A DNA stretch of 64,000 nucleotides from Dictyoglomus sp. NZ13-RE01 (lineage in GTDB: Bacteria; Dictyoglomota; Dictyoglomia; Dictyoglomales; Dictyoglomaceae), in assembly GCA_002878375.1 (NCBI GenBank), contig NIRF01000005.1, positions 36,743-100,742 on the forward strand, read 5' to 3'. Under the pieces are notes generated by a model. It was given only the letters and a program-made list of their open reading frames with translations, made no database searches and had not been told where the DNA came from. A program made the position numbers and the translations under genes. Below are positions 9,548 to 19,084 of the stretch, in pieces (position 1 is the first letter of the stretch; the number at the start of each line of letters is the position of its first letter).

Positions 9548-10761
9548 TGTGGTATGATTTTCTTGAAAAAGTGTTTTCCAACTCTTATTACTATTGGCTT
9601 TGTAATCTCTATCTCTAAATTAGGATCAGTAACCTTTTCACCATCAATCTCAACTGCTCCTTGAGAAATGAGTCTCCTTGCAGAACTATTACTATTTACT
9701 GCTCCTATCATATTCAACAATTTTACTATCCAAATTTTTCTTTCAGTAATCTTGTATTCCTCTATATTTTCAGGGAGAGATTTTTGTCTATAAACTCTTT
9801 CAAATTCCTCTTCCGCCTTTTGGCTTTCTTCCATTCCATGGTACATTCTTACTATTTCCCTTGCAAGTTTTGCTTTCATGTCTCTTGGATGTAAAGTGCC
9901 ATTTTTTAAACCTTCTTCAATAATCTTTATCTCAGATCTGGGCAGATCAGTAACTAAGTAGAAGTATTTGACTATTAACTCGTCTGGTAAAGACATAACT
10001 TTCCCATACATATCCTTTGGAGAATCGTTAAGGGCAATATAATTCCCAAGGCTTTTACTCATCTTTTGTTTTCCATCTAAACCTTCTATTATTGGCATAA
10101 GCATTGCAACTTGCGGTTCTTGTCCAAACTCTTTTTGAATCTCTCTTCCAACTAATAGATTAAACTTCTGATCTGTTCCTCCAAGCTCAATATCCGCCTT
10201 AATAGCTACAGAATCATAAGCCTGCAAAAGAGGATAGAGAATTTCATGCATAAATATGGGTCTATTTTCCTTCATTCTTAGAGCAAAATCATCTCTTTCT
10301 AACATTCTTGCTACTGTATATTTAGACATAAGATTTATAACATCTTCTAATTTCATTTTGCCAAACCATTCTTCCTGATACCTTATTTCTGCTCTTGATA
10401 TATCTAAGATTTTGCCTACTTGTTCTTGATAAGTCATAGCATTTTTCTTTACCTGTTCTGGCGTTAATGGTTTTCTTGTTTCAGATCTACCAGAAGGATC
10501 TCCAATTCTTGCAGTAAAATCGCCAATGATAAATACAACTTGGTGCCCTAAATCTTGAAATTGTTTCATTTTTCTTAAAACAACAGAGTGCCCTAAGTGT
10601 AGGTCAGGTGCAGAAGGGTCAGCTCCTAATTTTACTCTTAATGGTCTATTTTCCTCTCTGGCTCTTCTTAATTTTTCCTCTAACTCTTTTTCTGGAATTA
10701 CCTCCACAGTATTTTCTAATAATATAGAAAGTTCTTCTTCTATACTAAGTTTTCGTATCAT
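9544..10761 (-). CDS. tyrS: Tyrosyl-tRNA synthetase
   Basis: A class I aminoacyl-tRNA synthetase of 405 residues. The HIGH signature is HLGH in ADPSAPDLHLGHSV near residue 50, and the KMSKS loop is exact (KQKMSKSLGN, near 230). ELGGTDQKFN is the tyrosine/ATP pocket. A C-terminal S4 RNA-binding domain starts near 340 (SSARRLISQGAVEI). The sequence resembles the TyrZ/TyrRS2 subtype (longer, with the ADPSAPDLHLGH form). No T-box leader is seen; the gene is inside an operon and overlaps queT by 4 bp. Confidence 0.96.
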   Translation of the reverse strand: MIRKLSIEEELSILLENTVEVIPEKELEEKLRRAREENRPLRVKLGADPSAPDLHLGHSVVLRKMKQFQDLGHQVVFIIGDFTARIGDPSGRSETRKPLTPEQVKKNAMTYQEQVGKILDISRAEIRYQEEWFGKMKLEDVINLMSKYTVARMLERDDFALRMKENRPIFMHEILYPLLQAYDSVAIKADIELGGTDQKFNLLVGREIQKEFGQEPQVAMLMPIIEGLDGKQKMSKSLGNYIALNDSPKDMYGKVMSLPDELIVKYFYLVTDLPRSEIKIIEEGLKNGTLHPRDMKAKLAREIVRMYHGMEESQKAEEEFERVYRQKSLPENIEEYKITERKIWIVKLLNMIGAVNSNSSARRLISQGAVEIDGEKVTDPNLEIEITKPIVIRVGKHFFKKIIPQ

Positions 10762-11243
10762 CTCTTTGCACCTACTCCCAAGATTTTTTCTTTAATATTT
10801 GGATTTTTATCTATGTAAATTAGTATTGGAAGACCTATGAGATATGTGACCACTGCTTCTCCTATTGCGATATAGATAACATTTAGAATATAGGGTAATT
10901 TAAAGAAGTAATGAAGATATAAACTTACTCCAAAAGCATTTACAAGTATTGGCGGTATTGGAGCAAGATAAATTTTTGGCATTTTGTATGTTAGATATCC
11001 TGCAATTAAGGTGCATAAACTTCCAAAGACTACATCAATCCAGCCAGCCGGGCTGAAAAAATTAGCTATAAAACAACCCAAAAATATTCCAATGATTGAA
11101 GTGGGATCTATAAAAGGAAAAACAGTTAAAAACTCTGATATTCTAAATTGAATTGGTCCGTAACTAATCTGACTAAATAATAAAGTTAGAACTAAATATA
11201 TTGATGCATATAATGCTATTTTTGTTATATTTCTTATAGACAA
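10758..11243 (-). CDS. queT: QueT family queuosine-precursor transporter
   Basis: 161 residues, almost all hydrophobic, with about five membrane helices. The pattern FRISEFLTVFPFIDPTSIIG and the C-terminal GEAVVTYLIGLPIL match the QueT (DUF988) substrate-specificity component of energy-coupling factor transporters, which imports preQ0/preQ1. It overlaps tyrS by 4 bp and the preceding small gene by 10 bp. Coupling to tyrS makes sense because tRNA-Tyr is one of the four tRNAs that carry queuosine. No preQ1 riboswitch is visible because the gene has no untranslated leader. No ECF ATPase genes are in the window. Confidence 0.82.
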   Translation of the reverse strand: MSIRNITKIALYASIYLVLTLLFSQISYGPIQFRISEFLTVFPFIDPTSIIGIFLGCFIANFFSPAGWIDVVFGSLCTLIAGYLTYKMPKIYLAPIPPILVNAFGVSLYLHYFFKLPYILNVIYIAIGEAVVTYLIGLPILIYIDKNPNIKEKILGVGAKR

Positions 11244-11587
11244 CGAACCACCTCCTTGATTATTTTTTTCATTTTTCTTTTAATAGGCTTACTCACCTTT
11301 GATCCACTAATCAAAAGTAACATCATGTCATTTTTCTCGAAATTGAAAATTGAGATTTGATTTTCCTCTCCCTTAATGCATATTTCACGTATTTTATCAT
11401 TTTTTGTGGATTTTTCAAATAGATTATTGCTTTCTTTATAAATTAATGAAATATATGCAGATAAGATTTCCGATATATCTTCACTTAAACTGCTTTTTAA
11501 AACAAGACCCTCTGAAGTTGATAAAATTAGAAAAGACAAATCTTCTTCATTACACTTCGCTTTAAAATCATATTCCGATAAATTCAT
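11234..11587 (-). CDS. Small uncharacterised protein, possibly roadblock/LC7-like
   Basis: 117 residues from the ATG at 11587, chosen because GAGGGGG lies 5 bases upstream; an earlier in-frame ATG has no such site and overlaps the HD gene. The pattern of an N-terminal strand-helix (LSFLILSTSEGLVLKSSL), a central helix and two further strands resembles the roadblock/LC7 fold that regulates small GTPases, but similarity is weak and no catalytic motif is seen. The basic C-terminus is rich in lysine. It lies between the HD gene and queT in a tight operon. Confidence 0.5.
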   Translation of the reverse strand: MNLSEYDFKAKCNEEDLSFLILSTSEGLVLKSSLSEDISEILSAYISLIYKESNNLFEKSTKNDKIREICIKGEENQISIFNFEKNDMMLLLISGSKVSKPIKRKMKKIIKEVVRCL

Positions 11588-11597
11588 ATTAACCCCC

Positions 11598-12149
11598 TCA
11601 CAGATCAAGCATTGCTGATATTTCCTTCATGGCAGATAAACCAATGGATATGAACTCGTTTAAAGGTATGCCAAACTCCTCACAAGACTTTATTTGTTCT
11701 CTATTTGCTCCCCTTGCAAAGCTTTTCTCCTTAAACTTTTTTAGAATAAAATCAGTGTCTAATGGGGCTAATTTCTTCTCTGGATGGACTAATGCAGATG
11801 CTACTATTAGTCCTGTTAATGGATCTACAGCGTAAAGTACTTTTGCAAGAAGAGTATCTCTTGGCAGTCCATGCATTTCATTATGGGCTTTAATTGCATC
11901 AATAACATCTGAGGGTAAATTGTATGGTTTTAGTATTTCTTCCGCTAATAAACTATGTTTTTCAGGTTCTTTTTCTGTTAATTCATAATCTATGTCGTGA
12001 AGTAAGCCTGTTATTCCCCATATTTCTTCATCCTCATTAAAATGTCTTGCCATTGCTCTCATTATTGCTTCTACTGCCAACATATGTTTAAATAAGTTTG
12101 GATTTTTAATATACTGCTTTACTAATGATAATGCCTCTTCTCTTGTCAT
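11598..12149 (-). CDS. HD domain phosphohydrolase (HDIG type)
   Basis: 183 residues. The metal-binding HD signature reads H20...GLLHDIDYE (HD near residue 51), followed by HSLLAEEIL near 65 and KAHNE near 90, as in HDIG proteins. The C-terminal half (FARGANREQIKSCEEFG) matches a small family of predicted nucleotide or cyclic nucleotide hydrolases related to COG2316. The substrate is unknown. The gene lies 19 bp downstream of the metallo-beta-lactamase-fold gene and is followed closely by the small roadblock-like gene. Confidence 0.82.
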   Translation of the reverse strand: MTREEALSLVKQYIKNPNLFKHMLAVEAIMRAMARHFNEDEEIWGITGLLHDIDYELTEKEPEKHSLLAEEILKPYNLPSDVIDAIKAHNEMHGLPRDTLLAKVLYAVDPLTGLIVASALVHPEKKLAPLDTDFILKKFKEKSFARGANREQIKSCEEFGIPLNEFISIGLSAMKEISAMLDL

Positions 12150-12168
12150 TCTTCTTCCTCCTAATTTT

Positions 12169-12807
12169 TTAGTAATTTAATACCCACACTTCTGTAGAAG
12201 ATGGCAAGTTTTCCTTTGTTAGCTCTACTTCTTTTTCTGTAAATTTTCTTATAGGATAATTTACTATCGAGAGAAAATTTTCTACAGAGGATAGATCAAA
12301 CTTTAAGTGTGGCGTCTTATAATGCATTGGTATAACGATTTTAGGAGATAGCTCTTTCACGTTTTGGAGTGCTCCATTAGCATCAACAGTGTAAACTCCT
12401 CCTACTGGAACACAAAAAACATCAATGTTCCCTATATTTTTTACATCCTCGCTATTCAAAATGTGTCCTAAATCTCCTGCATGGGCTATTCTTATGCCAT
12501 CAATTTCAAAGATAAAAATATAGTTTTCTCCTCTTTTTCCTCCCATCTGCTCATCGTGAAATGTTTTGACACTTCTTATTTTTATGCCCTGAATTTCTGT
12601 GTCTACTTTTCCTTTCAAAGTAGTAAAGTTGCCTTTTATTAAATTTACTGCGGAGTGATCAAAGTGATCGTGACTTATAGTAACAATATTAGGTTCCACA
12701 TCAGGCAAAGGATAACCTACAGAGGCATCAAAGGGATCTGTCAAAATCTTAATCCCATTTTGACTTGTAAATAAGAAACATGCATGTCCATACCATCTTA
12801 TTTTCAT
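12169..12807 (-). CDS. Metallo-beta-lactamase fold hydrolase, UPF0173 type
   Basis: 212 residues. The MBL metal site is visible as ISHDHFDHS near 47, an AHAGDLGH segment near 110 and a terminal histidine in VIPMHYKTPH near 160. The N-terminal MKIRWYGHACFLF and TDPF are typical of UPF0173 (YtkL/UlaG-like) proteins. Their physiological substrate is not established, so only the fold and probable hydrolase activity are claimed. It is the first gene after argS in the same operon. Confidence 0.87.
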   Translation of the reverse strand: MKIRWYGHACFLFTSQNGIKILTDPFDASVGYPLPDVEPNIVTISHDHFDHSAVNLIKGNFTTLKGKVDTEIQGIKIRSVKTFHDEQMGGKRGENYIFIFEIDGIRIAHAGDLGHILNSEDVKNIGNIDVFCVPVGGVYTVDANGALQNVKELSPKIVIPMHYKTPHLKFDLSSVENFLSIVNYPIRKFTEKEVELTKENLPSSTEVWVLNY

Positions 12808-12826
12808 ATTTATCTCCCTCCCTTAA

Positions 12827-14479
12827 TTACATTTTTTCAGGAGCGGAAATACCTAAAATATTTAGACCATCCTTTATTATAATTCTAACACAATCAACTA
12901 AATTTAATCTTGCCAATGTTAGATTATAATCTTGAGAGAGGACTCTACACGAATCATAAAAAGCATGAAAGGCTGTAGCTAAATTAATCAAATAATAGGG
13001 TAGTAAATGCATCTCGTAACTTCTCGTAATATCCTCTAATCTTTCAGGGTATCTCATTAATTGAACTAAAAGTTCTCTTTCTTTTTCATCTTGAAGAAGC
13101 GTAAGATCCGCATTATCTAAGTCATTTAAATTTATACCTCTTTCTTCTGCTTGTTTTAGGATGCTACAACATCTGGCATGAGCGTATTGTACATAATATA
13201 CAGGATTTTCAGAAGTTTGTTTTTTGGCAAGCTCAATATCAAAATCTAATTGACTATCTGCACTTCTAAGCAGAAAGAAAAATCTTATTGCATCCTTTCC
13301 AACTTCTTCTTGCATTTCCTGTAGAGTTATAAAATCTCCGGTTCTTTTTGATATTTTTACTTCCTCTTTACCTCTTAGAATTCTTACCATTTGAACTAAA
13401 ATAACCTGTAGAATATCTGGTGAGTATCCTAAGGCTTGGATGGCATTTTTCATCCTTTGAACATGGGCATGATGATCTGCTCCCCAGACATCAATAATAA
13501 GATCAAAACCTCTCTCAATTTTATTCAAATGATATGCTATATCTGCTAAAAAGTAAGTTGGAGAACCATCGCTTTTAACTAATACTCTATCTTTTTCATC
13601 TTCAAATTTTGCAGAAGCAAACCAAATCGCTCCATCTTTTTTGTAGATATGTCCCTTACTTTCTAAGATATTAAGTACTTCTTGTAATTTTCCTTCTCTA
13701 TGAAGAGTTCTCTCACTAAACCAATTATCGTACTCAACTCCAAAATTAGATAAGGCTTGACGTATATTTTCTAACATTTTCTTTAAGGCATATTCCTTAA
13801 AGAACTCTTTCTTTTCCTTTTCACTTAATTTCTCAATCTTATCTTTTTCCTTTAAAAGTTCTTTTGCTAAATCTTTTAAGTATTCTCCTTGATAACCATC
13901 TTTTGGAAATAGATAGTTGACCCCAATTTGCTCTAAATATCTTGCATATAGGGATTCTCCTAAAAGTTCAATTTGATTACCTGCATCATTAATATAGAAT
14001 TCTTTTTCTGCATACCATCCAACCCTTCTAAAGAGGTTTGCTAAGGAATCTCCAATGACAACTCCTCTTGCATGAGCTATATGCATAGGTCCTGTAGGAT
14101 TTATGCTTCCAAATTCTAATTGTATCTTATTATATTTCTTTGGTAGACTTACAAAATTATTTAGATTTTTTCTAATCTCTTTTATTATTTTAATAAGTGC
14201 TTTGTTGGATATATGAAAATTTATAAATCCTGGTCCTGCTACTTCTATGTTGTCAAATAATTCTTCATCTTTAAGAAATTTTATAATTTGTTGGGCTATC
14301 TCTCTTGGTGGTTTATGGGTTTTATTAGAAAGGGTTAATGCAATAGGTGTAGCATATTCTCCAAACTCTTTTTGTTTTGGAGTTTCTATTACTATGTCTA
14401 TATCATTGATATTTAAACCTTCAGATTCCAGATAGGTAAGGGCATTTTTTAATAAATCTTTTAGTTTTTTTCTTATCAT
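12827..14479 (-). CDS. argS: Arginyl-tRNA synthetase
   Basis: A class I aminoacyl-tRNA synthetase of 550 residues. An N-terminal additional domain (1-100) that recognises the D-loop is followed by the HIGH motif as HIAH in INPTGPMHIAHARG near residue 135. The KMSKS loop is degenerate (KISKRTGDFITL, near 380), as is common in ArgRS. The DALR anticodon-binding domain occupies the C-terminal 120 residues (YVQYAHARCCSIL). A likely promoter lies about 45-70 bp upstream, so argS appears to head the large minus-strand operon that runs to base 1227. Confidence 0.95.
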   Translation of the reverse strand: MIRKKLKDLLKNALTYLESEGLNINDIDIVIETPKQKEFGEYATPIALTLSNKTHKPPREIAQQIIKFLKDEELFDNIEVAGPGFINFHISNKALIKIIKEIRKNLNNFVSLPKKYNKIQLEFGSINPTGPMHIAHARGVVIGDSLANLFRRVGWYAEKEFYINDAGNQIELLGESLYARYLEQIGVNYLFPKDGYQGEYLKDLAKELLKEKDKIEKLSEKEKKEFFKEYALKKMLENIRQALSNFGVEYDNWFSERTLHREGKLQEVLNILESKGHIYKKDGAIWFASAKFEDEKDRVLVKSDGSPTYFLADIAYHLNKIERGFDLIIDVWGADHHAHVQRMKNAIQALGYSPDILQVILVQMVRILRGKEEVKISKRTGDFITLQEMQEEVGKDAIRFFFLLRSADSQLDFDIELAKKQTSENPVYYVQYAHARCCSILKQAEERGINLNDLDNADLTLLQDEKERELLVQLMRYPERLEDITRSYEMHLLPYYLINLATAFHAFYDSCRVLSQDYNLTLARLNLVDCVRIIIKDGLNILGISAPEKM

Positions 14480-14521
14480 GGCTTTTTGACTCCCTCTTTT
14501 TTAGTATGAAATTTAACTTAA

Positions 14522-14550
14522 AATATACAATAAAATTACTTTTAAAGCAA
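14522..14550 (-). promoter_or_regulatory. Predicted promoter for argS operon
   Basis: On the minus strand, TTGCTT (14545-14550) and TATATT (14522-14527) are separated by exactly 17 bp, in the only gap longer than 100 bp between the YchF-like gene and argS. The match to the housekeeping consensus is 4 of 6 and 5 of 6. Confidence 0.55.
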
Positions 14551-14590
14551 CTTTACTGAATCTTGCAAATATTTAGATTTTATAGGGGTG

Positions 14591-15595
14591 TTATAAGTGA
14601 AATCTGATTAAAAGTACATCTCCATCTTTTACTACGTAATCTTTTTTTTCTACTGAGATCAGTCCTTTTTGATGGGCGTTTTTCCAACTTCCTTCTTCCA
14701 CTAATTTATCCCATGGTATTACTTCTGCTCTAATAAATCCCCTTGCCAAATCTGAGTGGATTGTCCCTGCTGCGTCTATTGCAGTACTTCCATTTTTAAG
14801 TTTCCATGCTCTTACTTCCTTTTCATTTCCTGTAAAGAATGTAATAAGATCAAAGTGTTTAAATATAAGGTCGTAAACTCTCTCAGATAATAAATTTTTT
14901 ATGCCATATAAGGATAGATATTCTAATGCTTCATCTTTTTCTATAGAAATTACTTCCTCTTCTAAGATACCTGAAAATATGATGTAGTTTTTTTCTTCTT
15001 TTTGTAAATAATCAATAATGGAATTTAAATTTTTGTTATCCTCAAAATATTCTGGAGAAACATTTATAGCATAAAAGATTGGTTTAAGGCTTAAGAAGTT
15101 CCATGAAATAAGAAGTTTTTCTTCTTCTGGCTTTAAAGTCATTGAGTTTATTAATTTTTCTTCTGATAAATGATTATATATCCTTTCAAGAAAATTCTTC
15201 TCTGAAAAGGAAGTTTTTCCTTTAAGTTGCCTCTCACATAATTCTAAATCGTGAATTATTAGCTCACTTTCTTCTTTTTTAATCTCTTCTAATGGATTAT
15301 ACTCTTCTAAAAATGCTGGAATTATATAAATAATCAGGTCAGATTTTTGAATGTATGTTCGTAGATTTGCATCCTTTTTAGAAAAAGTGGCTTCTCCTGG
15401 AAAATCAATGAAGTCTGTATGAATTGGGGTTATTGTTTTGCTTTGAAATACGTTAGAAAGTTTGATAAGTCTTTCGTCTTCTTTTGGTACTGCAAATATA
15501 TTAATATCGTGCTTTATATTAGCCTTTCCCCTAGATAATATATGCAAAAATGTGCTTTTACCTGAACTTTTTCGACCCAAAATTAATACTGACAT
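14591..15595 (-). CDS. YchF/OLA1-like P-loop NTPase with C-terminal TGS domain
   Basis: 334 residues. The P-loop is GRKSSGKSTF (residues 7-16), the G3 motif is DFPGEA near 69, and NVSPE near 175 corresponds to the NxxE form of G4 that gives YchF/OLA1 proteins preference for ATP over GTP. The C-terminal 85 residues form a TGS domain (HSDLARGFIRAEVI, then VKDGDVLLIRF), as in YchF. The protein is shorter than canonical YchF (about 363), and its G1 and G3 motifs are unusual, so it may be a diverged paralogue. It begins 2 bp after the archease gene and probably acts on ribosomes. Confidence 0.8.
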   Translation of the reverse strand: MSVLILGRKSSGKSTFLHILSRGKANIKHDINIFAVPKEDERLIKLSNVFQSKTITPIHTDFIDFPGEATFSKKDANLRTYIQKSDLIIYIIPAFLEEYNPLEEIKKEESELIIHDLELCERQLKGKTSFSEKNFLERIYNHLSEEKLINSMTLKPEEEKLLISWNFLSLKPIFYAINVSPEYFEDNKNLNSIIDYLQKEEKNYIIFSGILEEEVISIEKDEALEYLSLYGIKNLLSERVYDLIFKHFDLITFFTGNEKEVRAWKLKNGSTAIDAAGTIHSDLARGFIRAEVIPWDKLVEEGSWKNAHQKGLISVEKKDYVVKDGDVLLIRFHL

Positions 15596-15597
15596 AT

Positions 15598-16014
15598 CTA
15601 TATATCAAAAACAACTTGTACACACCATTTTCCATTTTGGTTCTCAATCTTTAACAGATTATAAGTTACTGCCTTTATCTCTCTTTGAAGGGTATGTCTT
15701 TTAGGATCAAATTTTTCTCCATAGCAATTACTTATAAGTTGTTCATTTCCAATTAATGTAACCTTAAATTTACAAAATATTAAGCCTTTTACCTCAAAAA
15801 CATAAAGTAACTCATTTAACCAAGTAACCAAAAGAGATTCTAAATCTTCAGCATCTACTTCAATATCAAATCTTGTTTTTTCTTGAATTTCTTCCAATGG
15901 AACTATAAGGTCAAACATTGCTTTTGCACTATTTTCAAAAGCCTCTTCCTTGGTTGCTCCGTAAGTTATTATTCCTATATCTGCAGTGTGATCTAATAAT
16001 TCATAATTCTTCAT
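15598..16014 (-). CDS. Archease family protein
   Basis: 138 residues from the ATG at 16014; another in-frame ATG lies four codons upstream and cannot be excluded. [11 protein letters not shown] at the N-terminus and [14 protein letters not shown] near residue 105 are archease signatures, including the metal-binding aspartates. Archease activates the RNA ligase RtcB and stimulates its guanylylation; no rtcB gene is in this window. The start overlaps the last codons of gyrA, so it is translationally coupled. Archease next to gyrA is a chance-looking arrangement and does not imply a DNA role. Confidence 0.88.
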   Translation of the reverse strand: MKNYELLDHTADIGIITYGATKEEAFENSAKAMFDLIVPLEEIQEKTRFDIEVDAEDLESLLVTWLNELLYVFEVKGLIFCKFKVTLIGNEQLISNCYGEKFDPKRHTLQREIKAVTYNLLKIENQNGKWCVQVVFDI

Positions 16015-18436
16015 TTTTATTCCCATTAATCAAATCAATAGCTATAACACTATCATCAGGTGAAAGAGTAACTAATTTTACTCCTTGAGAATTTCTTCCC
16101 TGTACAGGAATGTTGTTTACCGCTATTCTTAAAAATTGTCCCTTTACTGTGCTTATGAGCACCTCATCATTTTCTGAGACACACTTTGCTTGAATAAGAC
16201 CGCCTGTTTTTTGGGTAATCTTTATAGCCTTTACTCCAATTCCTCCTCTACCTTGTAAATGAAATTCTTCAGCTTTTACCCTTTTTCCAAAACCTTTTTG
16301 GGTTATAAATAATATATCTTTATTGGGTTCAACTATTATTCCGCTTATAACCTTATCATCTTCTCTTAATTTAATTCCTCTTACTCCTTGTGCTACTCTT
16401 CCCATTTCTCTAATCTCTTTTTCACTAATTCTTATTCCCTGCCCATTGTTAGTAAATATCATAATCTCATCATTTCCAGAAGTTGGAATTACGTTTACTA
16501 AGTAATCACCTTCTTCTAAAGATATAGCTATTACTCCACTTCTTCTTATATTTGCAAACTCCTCAAAGGGTGTCTTTTTAATAATCCCCTTAGAAGTAAC
16601 AAAAAGAAGATACTTATAATTATTCTGAGAGTTAACTGAGATGATCTCAGTTATTTTTTCTCCAGAAGAGAGGTTTATATATTCTCTAAGGGATACACCT
16701 TTACTTTGTCGAGAAGTTTCTGCTATCTCATAGGTTTTTATAGAATAAACCTTTCCTAAATTACTAAATAGTAATAGATTGCTTCTTGTAGTAGTTATAG
16801 CAAGGTTTGTTATAACATCTTGATTTTGGTTGGCTAAGGTGTTTAACCCTTTTCCTCCTCTCTTTTGAAGTTGATAAGTGGAGAGAGGCAATCTTTTAAC
16901 ATATCCATCTTGAGTTAAGCATACTACTTCTGGATTGTCAGGAATAAGATCTTCAACTGTTAGAATTTCTCTTTCTTCCTCTACTATTTCAGTTCTCCTT
17001 TTATCTGCATATTTCTTTTTTATCTCTTTTAGCTCGTCTTCAATCACTTTCCATAAGAGATTCTCATCGGATAGAATGGCTTTTAATTTTTTAATTTCTT
17101 CATTTAGTTCTTTGGCTTCCTTCTCTATTTTTTCTCTTTCAAGAGCTGTTAGTTGATGTAATCTCATGTCTAAAATTGCTTGAGCTTGAGTTTGTGTTAA
17201 CTTTAATTTTAATATAAGACTTTCTCTTGCCTTTTCAACATTTGGCGAACTTCTAATGATTTTTACAACTTCATCTAAATTCTGCATAGCAATTAATAGT
17301 CCTTCTAAAATATGAGCCCTGTTTTGAGCCTTTTCCAAATCAAACTTTGTTCTTCTTATAACTACTTCTTTTCTATGATCTAAAAATACTTTTAATAGTT
17401 CTAAAAGACTAAATAATTTGGGTTGTCCATTTATAACAGCTAAAAGAATGACTCCAAAGGTGCTTTCTAAAGGAGTATGTTTGTATAATTGGTTAATAAT
17501 TACGTTAGGATCTGCTTCTTTCTTTAATTCAATTACTATTCTTATTCCATGCTTGTCAGATTCATCTCTTAGATCTTTTATACCCTGTATTTTCTTCTCT
17601 TGAACTAACTCTGCAATTTGAGTTAGAAGATTTGCTTTATTTATCTGATATGGGATTTCAGTTACAACGATACTTTTTTCTCCCTTTTTATTTTCCTCTA
17701 TTTTATATTTGCTTCTAACAATTATTTTACCCTTTCCTGTCCTATAACTTTCTATAATTCCTTTCTTCCCAATAATCGTGGCGCCTGTTGGAAAATCTGG
17801 ACCTGGAATAAAATTTAATATTTCCTCTAATGTGGCATTTGGATTTTCTATTAGATAAAGTAAAGCATCTATAACTTCTCCTATATTATGAGGAGGTATA
17901 TTTGTTGCCATTCCAACTGCAATTCCTGATGTACCATTTATTAATAATTGAGGCACTTTTGTAGGTAAAACTGTTGGCTCTTTTAATGAATTATCATAGT
18001 TTGGTACAAAATCTACCACATTCTTGTCTATATCTTCTAACATTTCCATTGCAATAGGAGTTAATCTGACCTCAGTATATCGCATTGCAGCAGGCTCATC
18101 TCCATCTATAGACCCAAAGTTACCATGTCCATCAACTAAAGGATATCTAAAGGAAAAGTCTTGAGCCATCCTAACTAAAGCATCATATACTGCTGCATCT
18201 CCATGAGGATGATATCTACCAAGGACATTTCCTACTACGTGGGCACTTTTTTTATAAGGTTTATTAGGATAAATCCCGGACTCGTACATGGAATAGAGTA
18301 TTCTTCTTTGGACGGGTTTTAAACCATCCCGGGCATCAGGCAAAGCGCGTCCTAAGATTACGCTCATTGCGTAATCTAAATAGGACGCCTCCATTTCTCT
18401 TTCTAATCCAACTAATAGAATCTTACTCTTGTCCAT
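16001..18436 (-). CDS. gyrA: DNA gyrase subunit A
   Basis: 811 residues. The winged-helix domain has [14 protein letters not shown] near residue 40 and the catalytic tyrosine in [10 protein letters not shown] near 120. A long coiled coil spans about 360-470. The C-terminal beta-pinwheel carries the GyrA box as QKRGGKG near 525, which marks gyrase rather than topoisomerase IV. Later blades repeat as [10 protein letters not shown] and [10 protein letters not shown]. gyrB is not present here. The gene lies only 6 bp downstream of thiN, so it may be partly transcribed from the thiamine riboswitch promoter; no strong separate promoter was seen. Confidence 0.94.
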   Translation of the reverse strand: MDKSKILLVGLEREMEASYLDYAMSVILGRALPDARDGLKPVQRRILYSMYESGIYPNKPYKKSAHVVGNVLGRYHPHGDAAVYDALVRMAQDFSFRYPLVDGHGNFGSIDGDEPAAMRYTEVRLTPIAMEMLEDIDKNVVDFVPNYDNSLKEPTVLPTKVPQLLINGTSGIAVGMATNIPPHNIGEVIDALLYLIENPNATLEEILNFIPGPDFPTGATIIGKKGIIESYRTGKGKIIVRSKYKIEENKKGEKSIVVTEIPYQINKANLLTQIAELVQEKKIQGIKDLRDESDKHGIRIVIELKKEADPNVIINQLYKHTPLESTFGVILLAVINGQPKLFSLLELLKVFLDHRKEVVIRRTKFDLEKAQNRAHILEGLLIAMQNLDEVVKIIRSSPNVEKARESLILKLKLTQTQAQAILDMRLHQLTALEREKIEKEAKELNEEIKKLKAILSDENLLWKVIEDELKEIKKKYADKRRTEIVEEEREILTVEDLIPDNPEVVCLTQDGYVKRLPLSTYQLQKRGGKGLNTLANQNQDVITNLAITTTRSNLLLFSNLGKVYSIKTYEIAETSRQSKGVSLREYINLSSGEKITEIISVNSQNNYKYLLFVTSKGIIKKTPFEEFANIRRSGVIAISLEEGDYLVNVIPTSGNDEIMIFTNNGQGIRISEKEIREMGRVAQGVRGIKLREDDKVISGIIVEPNKDILFITQKGFGKRVKAEEFHLQGRGGIGVKAIKITQKTGGLIQAKCVSENDEVLISTVKGQFLRIAVNNIPVQGRNSQGVKLVTLSPDDSVIAIDLINGNKNEEL

Positions 18437-18442
18437 GTCTCT

Positions 18443-19084
18443 TTATTTTAACATAATTACTATTAAAGTTCCAGACTTTATTTCAATTATTGCTTTTTCC
18501 TCAATAAATTCATTACTTATACCACGAGTCAGATTTCTATATAAGGGTTCATTATTGAGAGTATATTTTAAGCCTTTTAAGGTTATTCCCTCAACTGAAT
18601 CGGAAAGGGGAATAAGGGAGATTATTCCTCCCAAATTCCCCCAAAATTCTTTTTTCTCTGGACCTTTTAAAAGAGTTATATAGATATTTTTATCTATTAC
18701 TTCTACCTCTATACCTCTGTCTTTTATTCTCTCTAAAAAGAATATATTAGCTAAAGTATGGTCAATTCTTTTTCCAAGAAGTCCTATAAAAGATATTTTT
18801 TCAGGATTATATTTTAGAGCGTATTTTACTCCTAATTCTAAATCGGTTTCATCTTTTTCTTTTGGATATATTTTCCATTCTATTTTTTTATCTTTCAAGA
18901 TCTTTATAACATCTTCAGAAAGTGAGTCCAGATCTCCAATTATTACGTCAGGATAAATACCAAGATTTATTGCATGCGAGGTACCCCCATCTACGCATAT
19001 TACTAAGTCTACTGGAAATATGCTTGTTATATCTCCTAATTCCAAATTATTATCGCCATTCGCTATTATTAAAATGTTTTTCAT
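18443..19084 (-). CDS. thiN: Thiamine pyrophosphokinase
   Basis: 213 residues. The enzyme converts thiamine to thiamine pyrophosphate with ATP. N-terminal IIANGD and CVDGGTSHAINLG (near residue 32), then PDVIIGDLDSLS and EKDETDLELGVKYAL near 75, are the standard substrate and Mg2+ sites of the TPK family; LLGKRIDHTLANI near 100 follows. It overlaps thiT by 4 bp. Together they form a salvage pair (uptake, then pyrophosphorylation) under the TPP riboswitch upstream. Confidence 0.94.
   Translation of the reverse strand: MKNILIIANGDNNLELGDITSIFPVDLVICVDGGTSHAINLGIYPDVIIGDLDSLSEDVIKILKDKKIEWKIYPKEKDETDLELGVKYALKYNPEKISFIGLLGKRIDHTLANIFFLERIKDRGIEVEVIDKNIYITLLKGPEKKEFWGNLGGIISLIPLSDSVEGITLKGLKYTLNNEPLYRNLTRGISNEFIEEKAIIEIKSGTLIVIMLK

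Noticed and set aside
11244..11300. preQ1 riboswitch before queT
   Set aside because: queT overlaps the upstream gene by 10 bp, leaving no leader, and no preQ1 motif is seen.
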